Shown here piece by piece: positions 8,765 to 16,883 of a DNA stretch of 64,000 nucleotides. Within the stretch, counting starts at the first letter, position 1; each line of letters starts with the position of its first letter. Under the pieces are notes generated by a model. The model had not been told where the DNA came from and ran no database searches. It worked only from the letters and a program-made list of their open reading frames with translations. Both the position numbers and the translations under genes were made by a program. The stretch spans positions 62,001 to 126,000 of the forward strand of contig NZ_JBHEEH010000001.1 in assembly GCF_041929845.1 (NCBI RefSeq), given 5' to 3'. The stretch is from Paenochrobactrum pullorum. GTDB taxonomy: Bacteria > Pseudomonadota > Alphaproteobacteria > Rhizobiales > Rhizobiaceae.

Positions 8765-8812
8765 ATGTTACTCACCTTAAAGAATATTGTGCATTATACG
8801 CATGCTTTCTAA
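8765..8812 (+). CDS. Short upstream ORF overlapping the LicD-like start
   Basis: A 15-codon frame (MLLTLKNIVHYTHAF) with a good ribosome site (CAGGA just before the ATG). Its TAA (8810-8812) lies 6-10 bases past the ATG of the LicD-like gene at 8802, in another frame. The larger gene has no visible ribosome site of its own, so this frame may deliver ribosomes by coupling. It could also be a chance frame, or the true N-terminus displaced by an indel. Confidence 0.45.
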   Translation: MLLTLKNIVHYTHAF

Positions 8813-10028
8813 AAACTACCGCCTGCTTATCTTCCTGAATAAAAATCATTCATGGCCGATGCGTTTTCTCATCAGCATTGCCGCATTTATTTTTGTTTTT
8901 TTCACCAGTTTTTCTGTGTCTCTTGCCAATTACGTTCGCCGTAAAGTCATGGACAATGATTTTAAACTGGCATTGCGGCAATTGCATTGGTTTGCCAGCC
9001 GCAGTTATTTGCAATTGAATGTTATTGCTGATCATTTTTTCGATTTCACAGAAGGCATGCGTTATAGCGAACTTGAAAGCACACTGCGTTTTCTGAAGCG
9101 GTATAAAAAGCGTAATAGCCCTTTTATCTATACGACTGACCAGCTCTATATTCTGGCACGTATGGCGCACAAAAAGCTTGCTGCAAAAGATCAAACCGGC
9201 TTTTTAAATCTTTATGAGCGCTATCAATATGCGGCCAATGATGCTTTGGCAGCCTATACAGATTTGCATTTTGAGAAAAATATCAAAAAGTTAAAGGCTG
9301 AGACCAATCAGTTTTCGCAAAATGATGCCCGCGAAGCATTGACCGACTTTTATCAGCTGGTCCCGTATGATGAACTCCCCTCCTATATTATATCCGGTAC
9401 ATTTTTAGGTGTCATCCGCGAAGGTGGCTGGCTGGCTCATGACTATGACATTGATTTAGGCATCCATAGCGAAAATTATAATTCCGGACGTCTGCAATCC
9501 CTGTTGGCACAAAGTGATCATTTCGTCATTCGTAAAACCGATCACCAGATACGGATCATCCGCGATGAGGACGATCTGTTTCAGCTCGATAGACTGCCAA
9601 CGCTGGTTAAACTCGTTCATAAAAACGGCATCAATATTGATGTTTTCATTCATTATCTCGAAGACGACATTCGCTGGCATGGTTCTGTCATCCATCGCTG
9701 GGACAACCACGATTTCGCACTCACCACTTATAATCTGGATGGTGTGAACGTGTTGGGTGCAGTTGAGGCGGATCGCTATTTAAGTGAAAATTACGGCAAT
9801 TGGCGTGTACCGGTCACTGATTTCAACTGTACCACCGGCACGCCCAATTTAAGCGTGGTCAAAAATCTGTTCTCCGTCGCTCTTTTCATCAAGCGTGCAG
9901 GCTTTGCCAAAATGAGCGGCGATGCGGCTGACGCACAAAAAATCATCAGCCAGCTACAAATTTCCGGGGCGCTCACAATCAGTGTATCACCAGATGAACC
10001 GATGCATTTCAAAGCGGATTTTATTTGA
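8802..10028 (+). CDS. LicD-family nucleotidyltransferase-fold protein
   Basis: 408 aa from the ATG at 8802 (a TTG at 8787 is possible). One membrane segment lies at about residues 20-43, then a mostly helical region to about 190. Residues 196-222 read SGTFLGVIREGG followed by DYDID (D214, D216, D218), the metal-binding pattern of the LicD/fukutin family. Some members transfer phosphocholine or other phospho-groups to surface glycans. Later strings GINIDVFIHY and WRVPVTDFNC fit the family's C-terminal half. Substrate is unknown; decoration of a cell-surface glycan is inference. It overlaps the convergent methyltransferase gene by eight bases. Confidence 0.7.
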   Translation: MLSKNYRLLIFLNKNHSWPMRFLISIAAFIFVFFTSFSVSLANYVRRKVMDNDFKLALRQLHWFASRSYLQLNVIADHFFDFTEGMRYSELESTLRFLKRYKKRNSPFIYTTDQLYILARMAHKKLAAKDQTGFLNLYERYQYAANDALAAYTDLHFEKNIKKLKAETNQFSQNDAREALTDFYQLVPYDELPSYIISGTFLGVIREGGWLAHDYDIDLGIHSENYNSGRLQSLLAQSDHFVIRKTDHQIRIIRDEDDLFQLDRLPTLVKLVHKNGINIDVFIHYLEDDIRWHGSVIHRWDNHDFALTTYNLDGVNVLGAVEADRYLSENYGNWRVPVTDFNCTTGTPNLSVVKNLFSVALFIKRAGFAKMSGDAADAQKIISQLQISGALTISVSPDEPMHFKADFI

Positions 10029-10716
10029 GCGCCGCATCGGCAAAGCACCAAATATGGGTGCTTTTCACATCTGCATCTTCCAGCGCACGGGTAACAGGCA
10101 CCTGATACAGTGCCTGCTCAGCCAAATTATTTTTCGGCACATAGGCGCGCCCCGGATCGCCCATCAGCACCAGCGCACCGCGTTTGGCCAATTGACGAAA
10201 CCATGGCATCAGCAAATCGGCAAAAGCTTTGTCATAAAAAACATCCCCCGCCAAAACCACATCCCAGCCATGATCCTGCCCGATCAAATTGTCGGAAATG
10301 CTTGATAAATCTACCCCGTTAGCAGCTGCATTAAGCGCCATTGCTGGCCTGGCAAAAACGTCAATATCAGCGCAGATAACCGATTGAGCGCTTGCTTTCA
10401 TCGCCGCAATACCAACAAGCCCAGAGCCGGAGGCAAAATCCAAAACTATTTTACCACGCACCAATTCAGGATGATCCAGAATATAACGGGCAAGGCCCTG
10501 CCCGCCGGCCCAGGCGAAAGCCCAAAATGGCGGAGGCAGGCCAATGTTTGCCAATTCTTTTTCGGTTTTATGCCAAAGGTCATGCGCTTCATCAGCCAGA
10601 TAAAGCTGCAATTCCGGCACAAATTCTAAAGATTGAAGGCTGGTATTGTCTAAAATAAACGAGGTGATGCGCTCAGGCACTGCCTGCAAAGCAGCATTTG
10701 GCGCATCATTCTTCAT
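10021..10716 (-). CDS. Class I SAM methyltransferase, ETF-beta lysine methyltransferase type
   Basis: 231 aa. The SAM-binding motif VLDFASGSGLVGIAA is followed by ICADIDVFA and a post-motif DVVLAGDVFYD. Together with the N-terminal PPFWAFAWAGGQGLARY, this matches COG3897 proteins related to PrmA and to the mitochondrial and bacterial electron-transfer-flavoprotein-beta lysine methyltransferase. Protein lysine methylation is the likely activity; the substrate is inferred from the family, since no etf genes are in the window. It is the last gene of a tight five-gene operon and starts three bases after the EVE gene. Confidence 0.75.
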   Translation of the reverse strand: MKNDAPNAALQAVPERITSFILDNTSLQSLEFVPELQLYLADEAHDLWHKTEKELANIGLPPPFWAFAWAGGQGLARYILDHPELVRGKIVLDFASGSGLVGIAAMKASAQSVICADIDVFARPAMALNAAANGVDLSSISDNLIGQDHGWDVVLAGDVFYDKAFADLLMPWFRQLAKRGALVLMGDPGRAYVPKNNLAEQALYQVPVTRALEDADVKSTHIWCFADAALK

Positions 10717-10719
10717 CGT

Positions 10720-11151
10720 TTAAATGCTTTTCGGATCAAGACCGCCCATGCGGCATACTTCATCCCATTCGTCCTGCAAAACAGGCTGCACGGACAACCG
10801 CATAGAGGTGACAAGCGCCATTTTCTCCAAAACAGGATTGGCTTTGACGTCTTTCAATGTCACTGGCTTTGGCATATCGCAAACGGCACGAATATGGACG
10901 CAATCCCAGCGCGGATCATCAGTGGTGCTATCGGGTGCCGAAAGCGCATTCACTTCCACAATCCCCACCACTTCCAAACCTTCATTCGAATGGTAGAAAA
11001 AACCTTTATCGCCAATTTTCATCGCACGCATATTGTTGCGCGCCTGATAATTGCGAACGCCGTCCCATTCTTCACCGGTCGCACCCTTGGCTTTTTGCAT
11101 GTCCCAAGACCATTTGAATGGTTCCGATTTAAAAAGCCAATAATTGGCCAT
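10720..11151 (-). CDS. EVE domain protein
   Basis: 143 aa covering one EVE domain (PUA-like fold). It opens with NYWLFKSEPFKWSW and contains WDGVRNYQARNNMRAMKIGDKGFFYHSNEG, the hallmark of the thymocyte nuclear protein 1 type. EVE domains bind modified bases in DNA or RNA, but the ligand of this housekeeping version is not known. It sits 36 bases downstream of a YciI-like gene and three bases upstream of the methyltransferase gene. No restriction genes are nearby, so a defence role is not indicated. Confidence 0.92.
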   Translation of the reverse strand: MANYWLFKSEPFKWSWDMQKAKGATGEEWDGVRNYQARNNMRAMKIGDKGFFYHSNEGLEVVGIVEVNALSAPDSTTDDPRWDCVHIRAVCDMPKPVTLKDVKANPVLEKMALVTSMRLSVQPVLQDEWDEVCRMGGLDPKSI

Positions 11152-11187
11152 GACAAAATCCTTTCGGAGAAATCAAACAGCGTAACT

Positions 11188-11478
11188 TTAAGCCGAGGCC
11201 GGATTGTTGAAAACCCAGTTCCACGGGCGTACTATGACCGATTCAAACAAGCCTGCAACGGCATAAGGGTCGCTGGCTGCAATTTTTTCAGCCTCTGCCT
11301 GATTGTCTGCTTCAATCACAACAAGACTGCCATTCGGCTTGTTGTTGCCGTCCAAAAAAGGCCCTGCGAGTTTCAATCGGTCGCCCAGACCGTTCAAAAA
11401 TTCCACATGTGCCGGACGTGTGTCCATACGCAATTGCAGATGATCAGCCTTATCGTTGCAAAGAATTGCAAAAAGCAT
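11188..11478 (-). CDS. YciI-like protein
   Basis: 96 aa with the ferredoxin-like YciI fold: LFAILCNDKADHLQLRMDTRPAHVEFL at the start and GSLVVIEADNQAEAEKIAASDPYAVAGLFESVIVRPW at the end. The conserved His in RPAHVEFL and Asp in SDPY are the putative active-site pair of the family. A catalytic role has been proposed for YciI proteins, but the substrate is unknown. It lies between gpsA (18 bases) and the EVE gene within one operon. Confidence 0.9.
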   Translation of the reverse strand: MLFAILCNDKADHLQLRMDTRPAHVEFLNGLGDRLKLAGPFLDGNNKPNGSLVVIEADNQAEAEKIAASDPYAVAGLFESVIVRPWNWVFNNPASA

Positions 11479-11496
11479 GCGTTCACTCCCGTTTTT

Positions 11497-12483
11497 TTAA
11501 TCTTCTGTTTTAAGAGGCCGGTTAATCAGAGCGCTCACCGCATCATCAATGCTGATCTCTCCGGCCAAAAGTGCAGCCGTTGCATCAATAATGGGTGCAG
11601 CTATCTGATATTTGAGACAAAGCTCGGCGGCAATAGGGGCGGTCGCAACACCTTCTGCCAATGGACGGCGCGACAGATCTTCACCAGCGCCCAAGGCCAT
11701 ACCATAGGAATAATTGCGCGATTGCGGTGATGAGCAGGTCAGCATCAAATCACCCAAGCCCGACAAGCCCATAATGGTTTCAGGGCGCGCGCCCATTTTA
11801 TGGCCGATACGACGCAATTCGACAAAGCCGCGCGTGACCAAAGCTGCCTGAGCACTGGCACCAAGGCCGCGCCCGATTGCAGCCCCAGCCGCCAAGGCAA
11901 GCACGTTTTTCAACGATCCGCCAATTTCCACACCGGTCAAATCATCGGTTGAATAGCAGCGAAATGCCGCCCCCGACAAAGCAACCGAGACCTGATCGGC
12001 AGTGGCGATATTTTTACTGGCAATGGTTACGGCTGTCGGCAATCCGCGCGCCACATCAGTGGCAAAGCTCGGCCCCGATAGCGCGGCAAGCTCGTGCTCC
12101 GGCAAAACTTCGCTCACCACTTCCGACATTAGCCTTCCGGTGCTGCGCTCAATGCCTTTAGCACATAAAACCAGCGGTGCGGATTGCGGGATGAGATCCG
12201 CCATTTCAGCTAAAGCAGCACCCATTGCCTGCGCCGGCATAACCGACAAAACAATATCGGCATTGTTCAAAACTTCTGCCGCATCAGTGCTTGCCTGCAT
12301 ACTTGCCGGCAGCACAATCTCGCCCAAATAGCGCTGGTTTTGATGGCTGAGATTAATATCCTCAACCGTTGCCGCATCACGGGCATAAAGCATGGTTTGG
12401 TGGCCATTATTGGCAGCCATCACGGCAAGTGCTGTGCCCCATGCGCCACCACCAAGCACAGCAATTTTTAAATTTTTCGTCAT
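11497..12483 (-). CDS. gpsA: Glycerol-3-phosphate dehydrogenase [NAD(P)+]
   Basis: 328 aa from the ATG at 12483. That start overlaps the tsaD stop as ATGA and is preceded by GAGGAG; a longer frame reaches 12543 but has no support. It reduces dihydroxyacetone phosphate to sn-glycerol 3-phosphate for phospholipid synthesis. The Rossmann motif is AVLGGGAWGTALAV (about 7-20), the catalytic Lys is in the GSLKNVLALAAG region, and LSGPSFA and GDLMLTCSS are conserved. The tsaD-gpsA-YciI-EVE order suggests one transcript. Confidence 0.95.
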   Translation of the reverse strand: MTKNLKIAVLGGGAWGTALAVMAANNGHQTMLYARDAATVEDINLSHQNQRYLGEIVLPASMQASTDAAEVLNNADIVLSVMPAQAMGAALAEMADLIPQSAPLVLCAKGIERSTGRLMSEVVSEVLPEHELAALSGPSFATDVARGLPTAVTIASKNIATADQVSVALSGAAFRCYSTDDLTGVEIGGSLKNVLALAAGAAIGRGLGASAQAALVTRGFVELRRIGHKMGARPETIMGLSGLGDLMLTCSSPQSRNYSYGMALGAGEDLSRRPLAEGVATAPIAAELCLKYQIAAPIIDATAALLAGEISIDDAVSALINRPLKTED

Positions 12484-13574
12484 GCCTTGGCTCCTCTGCG
12501 TCCTGTTCCGATTAATGGCGTGGATTTTTGATCCAGCGGCCAACGTGAGCGCGGCGCAATATCAAGCGGATCACCATTTTTGCCAAATGATTCGTTTTGG
12601 CAAGCGCGTTCCACGCCTGCCCATGCAATCATCGCGGCATTATCGGTGCATAAATTATGCGGCGGCGCGACAAAACGGAAACCATATTGATCGCACAGAT
12701 TTTGCAAAGCAGCGCGTAAAGCCTTGTTGGCCGCAACCCCGCCAGCCACCACCAGTTCCGGCATTGGCTTGTCGGGGTACTCTTCCTGAAAGCGTTTTAA
12801 AGAGCGGCTGACCCGATCGCTCAACGTGTCGGCAACAGCCAATTGAAAGCCTGCACAAATATCAGCCACATCCTGCTCGCTTAAAGGTGCAATTTCTGTC
12901 GCTGTTTGGCGCACTGCGGTTTTCAAACCGGAAAAAGAAAAATCAAGCCGTGCCTCGCCTTTGAGCGGACGCGGCAGTGAAAAACGCTTCGGATCGCCGG
13001 TTAAAGCTGCCTGTTCAACAGCAGGCCCGCCCGGATATGGCAATCCCAGCAGTTTGGCAGTTTTGTCAAAAGCTTCACCCAAAGCATCATCAATGGTGGT
13101 GCCAAGACGGGTATAATCGCCAAGACCGCGCACCAACACCATCTGGGTATGACCACCGGAAACCAGCAACAATAAATAAGGATAGCTCAAACCATCGGTG
13201 AGGCGCGCTGTCAGCGCATGGCCTTCCAGATGGTTGATCGCATAAAATGGTTTTTTCTCGGCCAAGGCGAGTGCCTTGCCGGTCATCAGGCCGACAATCA
13301 GCCCCCCGATCAACCCAGGGCCTGCGGTGGCGGCAATAGCATCCACATCACCAAGCTCGCAATCGGCCTCAAAAAGCGCTTGTTTCACCAGCCTGTCCAG
13401 AGCTTCCACATGTGCACGGGCAGCGATTTCCGGCACGACACCACCATAGGGTTCATGCTCGGCAATCTGGCTCAACACGACATTGGAGAGAATAACCCCA
13501 TGTCCATTTTCATCCCGTTCGACTATTGCTGCGGCTGTTTCGTCGCAACTCGTCTCTATTCCAAGCACGCGCAT
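12480..13574 (-). CDS. tsaD: tRNA N6-adenosine threonylcarbamoyltransferase
   Basis: 364 aa. It transfers threonylcarbamoyl to A37 of ANN-decoding tRNAs, with TsaB and TsaE as partners. It starts MRVLGIETSCDETAAA, has the metal-binding INHLEGH histidines, the phosphate-binding LLVSGGHTQ loop and LVVAGGVAANKALR. Length is slightly above the usual 340 because of a C-terminal tail rich in basic residues. It is the first gene of the five-gene minus operon and is divergent from hemC over a 102-base gap. Confidence 0.96.
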   Translation of the reverse strand: MRVLGIETSCDETAAAIVERDENGHGVILSNVVLSQIAEHEPYGGVVPEIAARAHVEALDRLVKQALFEADCELGDVDAIAATAGPGLIGGLIVGLMTGKALALAEKKPFYAINHLEGHALTARLTDGLSYPYLLLLVSGGHTQMVLVRGLGDYTRLGTTIDDALGEAFDKTAKLLGLPYPGGPAVEQAALTGDPKRFSLPRPLKGEARLDFSFSGLKTAVRQTATEIAPLSEQDVADICAGFQLAVADTLSDRVSRSLKRFQEEYPDKPMPELVVAGGVAANKALRAALQNLCDQYGFRFVAPPHNLCTDNAAMIAWAGVERACQNESFGKNGDPLDIAPRSRWPLDQKSTPLIGTGRRGAKA

Positions 13575-13616
13575 TTGCGATTAGACCCTGAATTTGTTGC
13601 CCCCGAGGGGATTTTT

Positions 13617-13637
13617 GGTTAGGCCATAGGCTAAACC
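13617..13637. promoter_or_regulatory. Imperfect dyad between tsaD and hemC
   Basis: GGTTAGGCC and GGCTAAACC flank ATA in the divergent gap. Seven of the nine opposed positions are Watson-Crick pairs, one is G-T and one is mismatched. It could be a shared operator or a leader hairpin; no known regulator is assigned. Confidence 0.3.
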
Positions 13638-13676
13638 ACATTATGACAAGTTTATGCAACCCGGTATCATGGACGA

Positions 13677-14609
13677 ATGAATATGCAAACAGCATCCTTG
13701 AAGATCGGCACGCGCGGCAGCAAGCTCGCGCTTGCTCAAGCCTACGAAACGCGCCGCCGCCTGCAGGAAGCCCACGGCCTGCCTGAAGAGGCCATTGAAA
13801 TCATTCCGATGTCCACCGCCGGTGATCGCATTCAGGATCGTCCTTTAGCCGAAATTGGTGGCAAAGGTCTTTTCACTGAAGAAATTGAACAAGCTTTACA
13901 TGCGGGTGAAATTGATATCGCGGTACATTCCACCAAAGATATTCCAACCGTACTGCCGGAAGGTCTGCATCTGTCGGTCTTTCTGGAGCGTGAAGACCCG
14001 CGCGATGCTTTCATCGGCCGCAATGTCAAGAAATTCACCGATTTGCCGCAAGGTGCTGTCGTCGGTTCCTCTTCGCTGCGCCGTCAGGCCCTTATTCGTC
14101 GTCTGCGCCCTGATTTGAAAATTGTCATGTATCGCGGCAATGTGCAAACCCGTTTGCGTAAACTGGAAGAAGGCGAAGTCGACGGTACATTTTTGGCCGC
14201 TGCCGGTTTGCGCCGTTTAGGGCTGCAAGATGTCATCACCGATTTGATGGATCCGCAACATTTCCTGCCTGCACCCGGTCAAGGCGCTATCGCGATTGAA
14301 AGCCGCATTGGTGACACCCGTATTGATGCACTGCTTGCCCCGCTTGCCCATCGTGAAACACAAATTGCCCTTGCTTGCGAACGAGCATTTTTAGGCCATC
14401 TTGATGGCTCTTGCCGCACGCCGATTGCAGGTCTTGCGATCATCAATCAGGGGCATGTGCAGTTTAACGGTATGATTCTTACCCCCGATGGCACACAGGC
14501 ACATCATGTCAGCGGCGAAGGCTCCATTGCGGATGCTGCTGCCATTGGTGAAGATGCAGCCAAGCGCGTGCGTGCGATGGCAGGCCCAGACTTTTTCAAA
14601 GATTGGTAA
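13677..14609 (+). CDS. hemC: Porphobilinogen deaminase
   Basis: 310 aa. It polymerises four porphobilinogens to hydroxymethylbilane. It opens with KIGTRGSKLALAQA, contains the arginine-rich SSLRRQALIRRLRPDL and the catalytic-Asp region STKDIPT, and has HLDGSCRTPIAG, whose Cys carries the dipyrromethane cofactor. The length is normal. It starts the cluster hemC-hemD-Mic60-hemY; hemD begins 17 bases after its stop. Confidence 0.97.
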   Translation: MNMQTASLKIGTRGSKLALAQAYETRRRLQEAHGLPEEAIEIIPMSTAGDRIQDRPLAEIGGKGLFTEEIEQALHAGEIDIAVHSTKDIPTVLPEGLHLSVFLEREDPRDAFIGRNVKKFTDLPQGAVVGSSSLRRQALIRRLRPDLKIVMYRGNVQTRLRKLEEGEVDGTFLAAAGLRRLGLQDVITDLMDPQHFLPAPGQGAIAIESRIGDTRIDALLAPLAHRETQIALACERAFLGHLDGSCRTPIAGLAIINQGHVQFNGMILTPDGTQAHHVSGEGSIADAAAIGEDAAKRVRAMAGPDFFKDW

Positions 14610-14626
14610 AATTAGGATTGGTGTGA

Positions 14627-15364
14627 GTGGAAACTTCATCCTCGGTAAAACTGCCCTCAGGCAAAGCAAAACGCATTTTAGTGACGCGGCCGCAACCAGC
14701 GGCAGCACGCACGGCGCATCTTTTGCAACGGGCCGGATTTATTGCGGATGTTTTTCCACTCACCGAAACACAAGCTCTGTCGCCGCAAATTGAGATCAAA
14801 ACCTATGCGGCGATCACCATCACCAGTATTAACGCTTTACGCCATGCTGATCCGCAACTGCTTGAAGCTATCAAACATCTGCCGCTTTTTGCCGTTGGCG
14901 TACGCACAGCCGAAGTTGCGCGCGATTATGGCTTTGAAACTGTTATTGAAGGTGGTGGCGATGCGGTTCGTCTGGCCACAACAATGGCCGAGCATTTGCC
15001 CCAAGGCGCTGAGGTTATTTACCTTGCCGGACGGGTTCGCCAACCGATCTTTGAAGAACGCGTTCAAACTACCGGTCTCGTGATGCAGGTCTATGATATT
15101 TATGACACTGTCGCCACGCATCCCGACCCGCAACAGATCATCGGCCAGCCTTATGCGGCGGTATTATTATATTCAGGTGTCACCGCTTCCCGCCTGAAAT
15201 ATTTGCAAGAACAGACAGCAAAACCGCTTTTTCAGGCTGGTACCAAGTTTTTCTGCATCGCACCGCGAGTGGCCGAACTTTTGCCGGCGCAATGGAAAGA
15301 CAACAGTTTTTCAGCCGATCATCCCGATGAAAACGGAATTTTTAGGCTATTTAAGCATATTTAA
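14627..15364 (+). CDS. hemD: Uroporphyrinogen-III synthase
   Basis: 245 aa with a GTG start at 14627. It closes hydroxymethylbilane with inversion of ring D. The family is poorly conserved; visible hallmarks are RILVTRPQPAAARTAHLLQRAG at the start, ITSINALRHAD, and VLLYSGVTASRLKYL in the second lobe. Its position directly after hemC and the length settle the call. An upstream in-frame choice is limited, and the AAATTAGGA stretch about 10 bases before supports the GTG. Confidence 0.88.
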   Translation: METSSSVKLPSGKAKRILVTRPQPAAARTAHLLQRAGFIADVFPLTETQALSPQIEIKTYAAITITSINALRHADPQLLEAIKHLPLFAVGVRTAEVARDYGFETVIEGGGDAVRLATTMAEHLPQGAEVIYLAGRVRQPIFEERVQTTGLVMQVYDIYDTVATHPDPQQIIGQPYAAVLLYSGVTASRLKYLQEQTAKPLFQAGTKFFCIAPRVAELLPAQWKDNSFSADHPDENGIFRLFKHI

Positions 15365-15465
15365 CCGAAAATGAGGCAACGATTCCTTCATGCTTGGGTT
15401 ATATCTGTTAAGTTGCTGACGATATAGATTGCTAATTGCTGCGTTAAATCATGACGAGAGGACCA

Positions 15466-16872
15466 ATGGCAAAATCCGGAACACCGCGCCACTCAAAGCC
15501 AGTACGCAAACCCGTGACGATCGAACATGATCCGGCGCCGAAGCAAAAAACAGATGACACTGTGAACCCGAAGCCGCACACCCACGAAGCGGAGCCGGTT
15601 GGTGATTTCACTAAAACGCCAGCCCCTCGCCCGACGACCGTGAAGGCAGAAGTGCCAAAGCCGTCAGCTGCAAAACCAATGTCCTCGCCATCGCAGTCCG
15701 ATACAATAAAGCCCGATACATTAAAGGATACAGGTTCCGTGTCACAATCCCACATGCAGGCCGAACCAAAACCGCAATCTCAAACATCGGCAAAAATGAG
15801 CGAACCGACAGCAGTCAAAAACACCCGCAATACCGGCTCCACACTGCTAGCGGGCATTGCTGGCGGGGTGATCGCCTTGGCAGGGGCGGCAGCATTGCAA
15901 TGGGGCAATGTTATTCCCTCACCCGGCGCCCGCGTTACAGCCGAGCAATTAGCCCATCTGGAACAAGAAGTTTCAGCACTTAAAATTGCGCCTGTGACAG
16001 CAACGCTCAATCAGGCCGGTCAGCAAAAACTCGATCAGGCTGAAAGTCTGGCACAAGCAACTGCCACCAAACTGGATGAGCTTGACAATTCGACAACAGA
16101 AAAACTCAATAATCTGCAAAATAAAGTCGACAATCTGCCCATCGCAGGCAGCGCCATTGTGGATGCAGATATTGAAGCACTGACTGCAAAAATTGCAGCC
16201 TTGGAAACACAGCTTGCAATAGCTGCATCAAAGGCAAACGAAGCAGTCGCCAATGCGTCAACCGATCAAAACTCAATCACCACATTGCAGGATCAGTTTA
16301 CAGCTTTACAGGAAAAAGTCTCCGAGACATCACGCCAACCCGACATGGCAGCATTAATTGCCGCCAATTCGCTTAAAAATGCCATTGACCGCGGTGGTTC
16401 TTATGTTGCGGAACTGGAAACATTTACATCACTGCACCCTGCAGATCCAGCTGCTGAAATGCTTGAGCAGCACTCAATTACAGGCATTCCAACCATTGCT
16501 GATTTCAACGCGTGGTTTAGTCCTGTTGCCGACAAAATCGTCGCAACAGCCAATAAGCCAGCCCCTGATGCAGGTCTATGGGAGCAACTGATGGCAAGCG
16601 CCAAAGGGCTTATTAGCGTTCGTCCTGTCGGTGATGTCAGCGGCACTGGTGTCGGGCCAACCACGGCACGTATGGAATCAGCCCTTCATTCCGGTGATCT
16701 GGAACGCGCCATTAATGAATGGGAGCAACTTCCCAATGATGCCAAGGCCGTCAGTCAGGACTTTGCCGATCAGATGAAACTTCGCCGCGATGCAGATCAG
16801 CTTCTCACCCGCCTGATGGCACAAAGCCTGCAACCAAAGGCAGATGCTGCCACGCCTCAGGCTGCACAATAA
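15466..16872 (+). CDS. Alphaproteobacterial Mic60 (mitofilin) homologue
   Basis: 468 aa from the ATG at 15466, chosen for AGAGGA five bases upstream (an ATG at 15451 is in frame). A long Pro/Lys-rich cytoplasmic segment (1-120) is followed by one membrane span (about 125-146, LLAGIAGGVIALAGAAALQW). A coiled-coil region (about 155-290) and a helical C-terminal domain with mitofilin-like character (about 300-450) follow. COG4223 proteins in this hem cluster are the bacterial relatives of the mitochondrial crista-junction protein Mic60 and can bend membranes. hemY follows 11 bases downstream. Function in this organism is inferred from family and position. Confidence 0.85.
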   Translation: MAKSGTPRHSKPVRKPVTIEHDPAPKQKTDDTVNPKPHTHEAEPVGDFTKTPAPRPTTVKAEVPKPSAAKPMSSPSQSDTIKPDTLKDTGSVSQSHMQAEPKPQSQTSAKMSEPTAVKNTRNTGSTLLAGIAGGVIALAGAAALQWGNVIPSPGARVTAEQLAHLEQEVSALKIAPVTATLNQAGQQKLDQAESLAQATATKLDELDNSTTEKLNNLQNKVDNLPIAGSAIVDADIEALTAKIAALETQLAIAASKANEAVANASTDQNSITTLQDQFTALQEKVSETSRQPDMAALIAANSLKNAIDRGGSYVAELETFTSLHPADPAAEMLEQHSITGIPTIADFNAWFSPVADKIVATANKPAPDAGLWEQLMASAKGLISVRPVGDVSGTGVGPTTARMESALHSGDLERAINEWEQLPNDAKAVSQDFADQMKLRRDADQLLTRLMAQSLQPKADAATPQAAQ

Positions 16873-16883
16873 GGAGCCGGTGC

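Noticed and set aside
10720..11151. EVE protein as part of a defence system
   Set aside because: Its neighbours are housekeeping genes in one operon; no restriction or other defence gene is present.
10894..11730. 278-codon plus-strand frame across the EVE, YciI and gpsA genes
   Set aside because: It spans three oppositely oriented real genes and resembles no protein.
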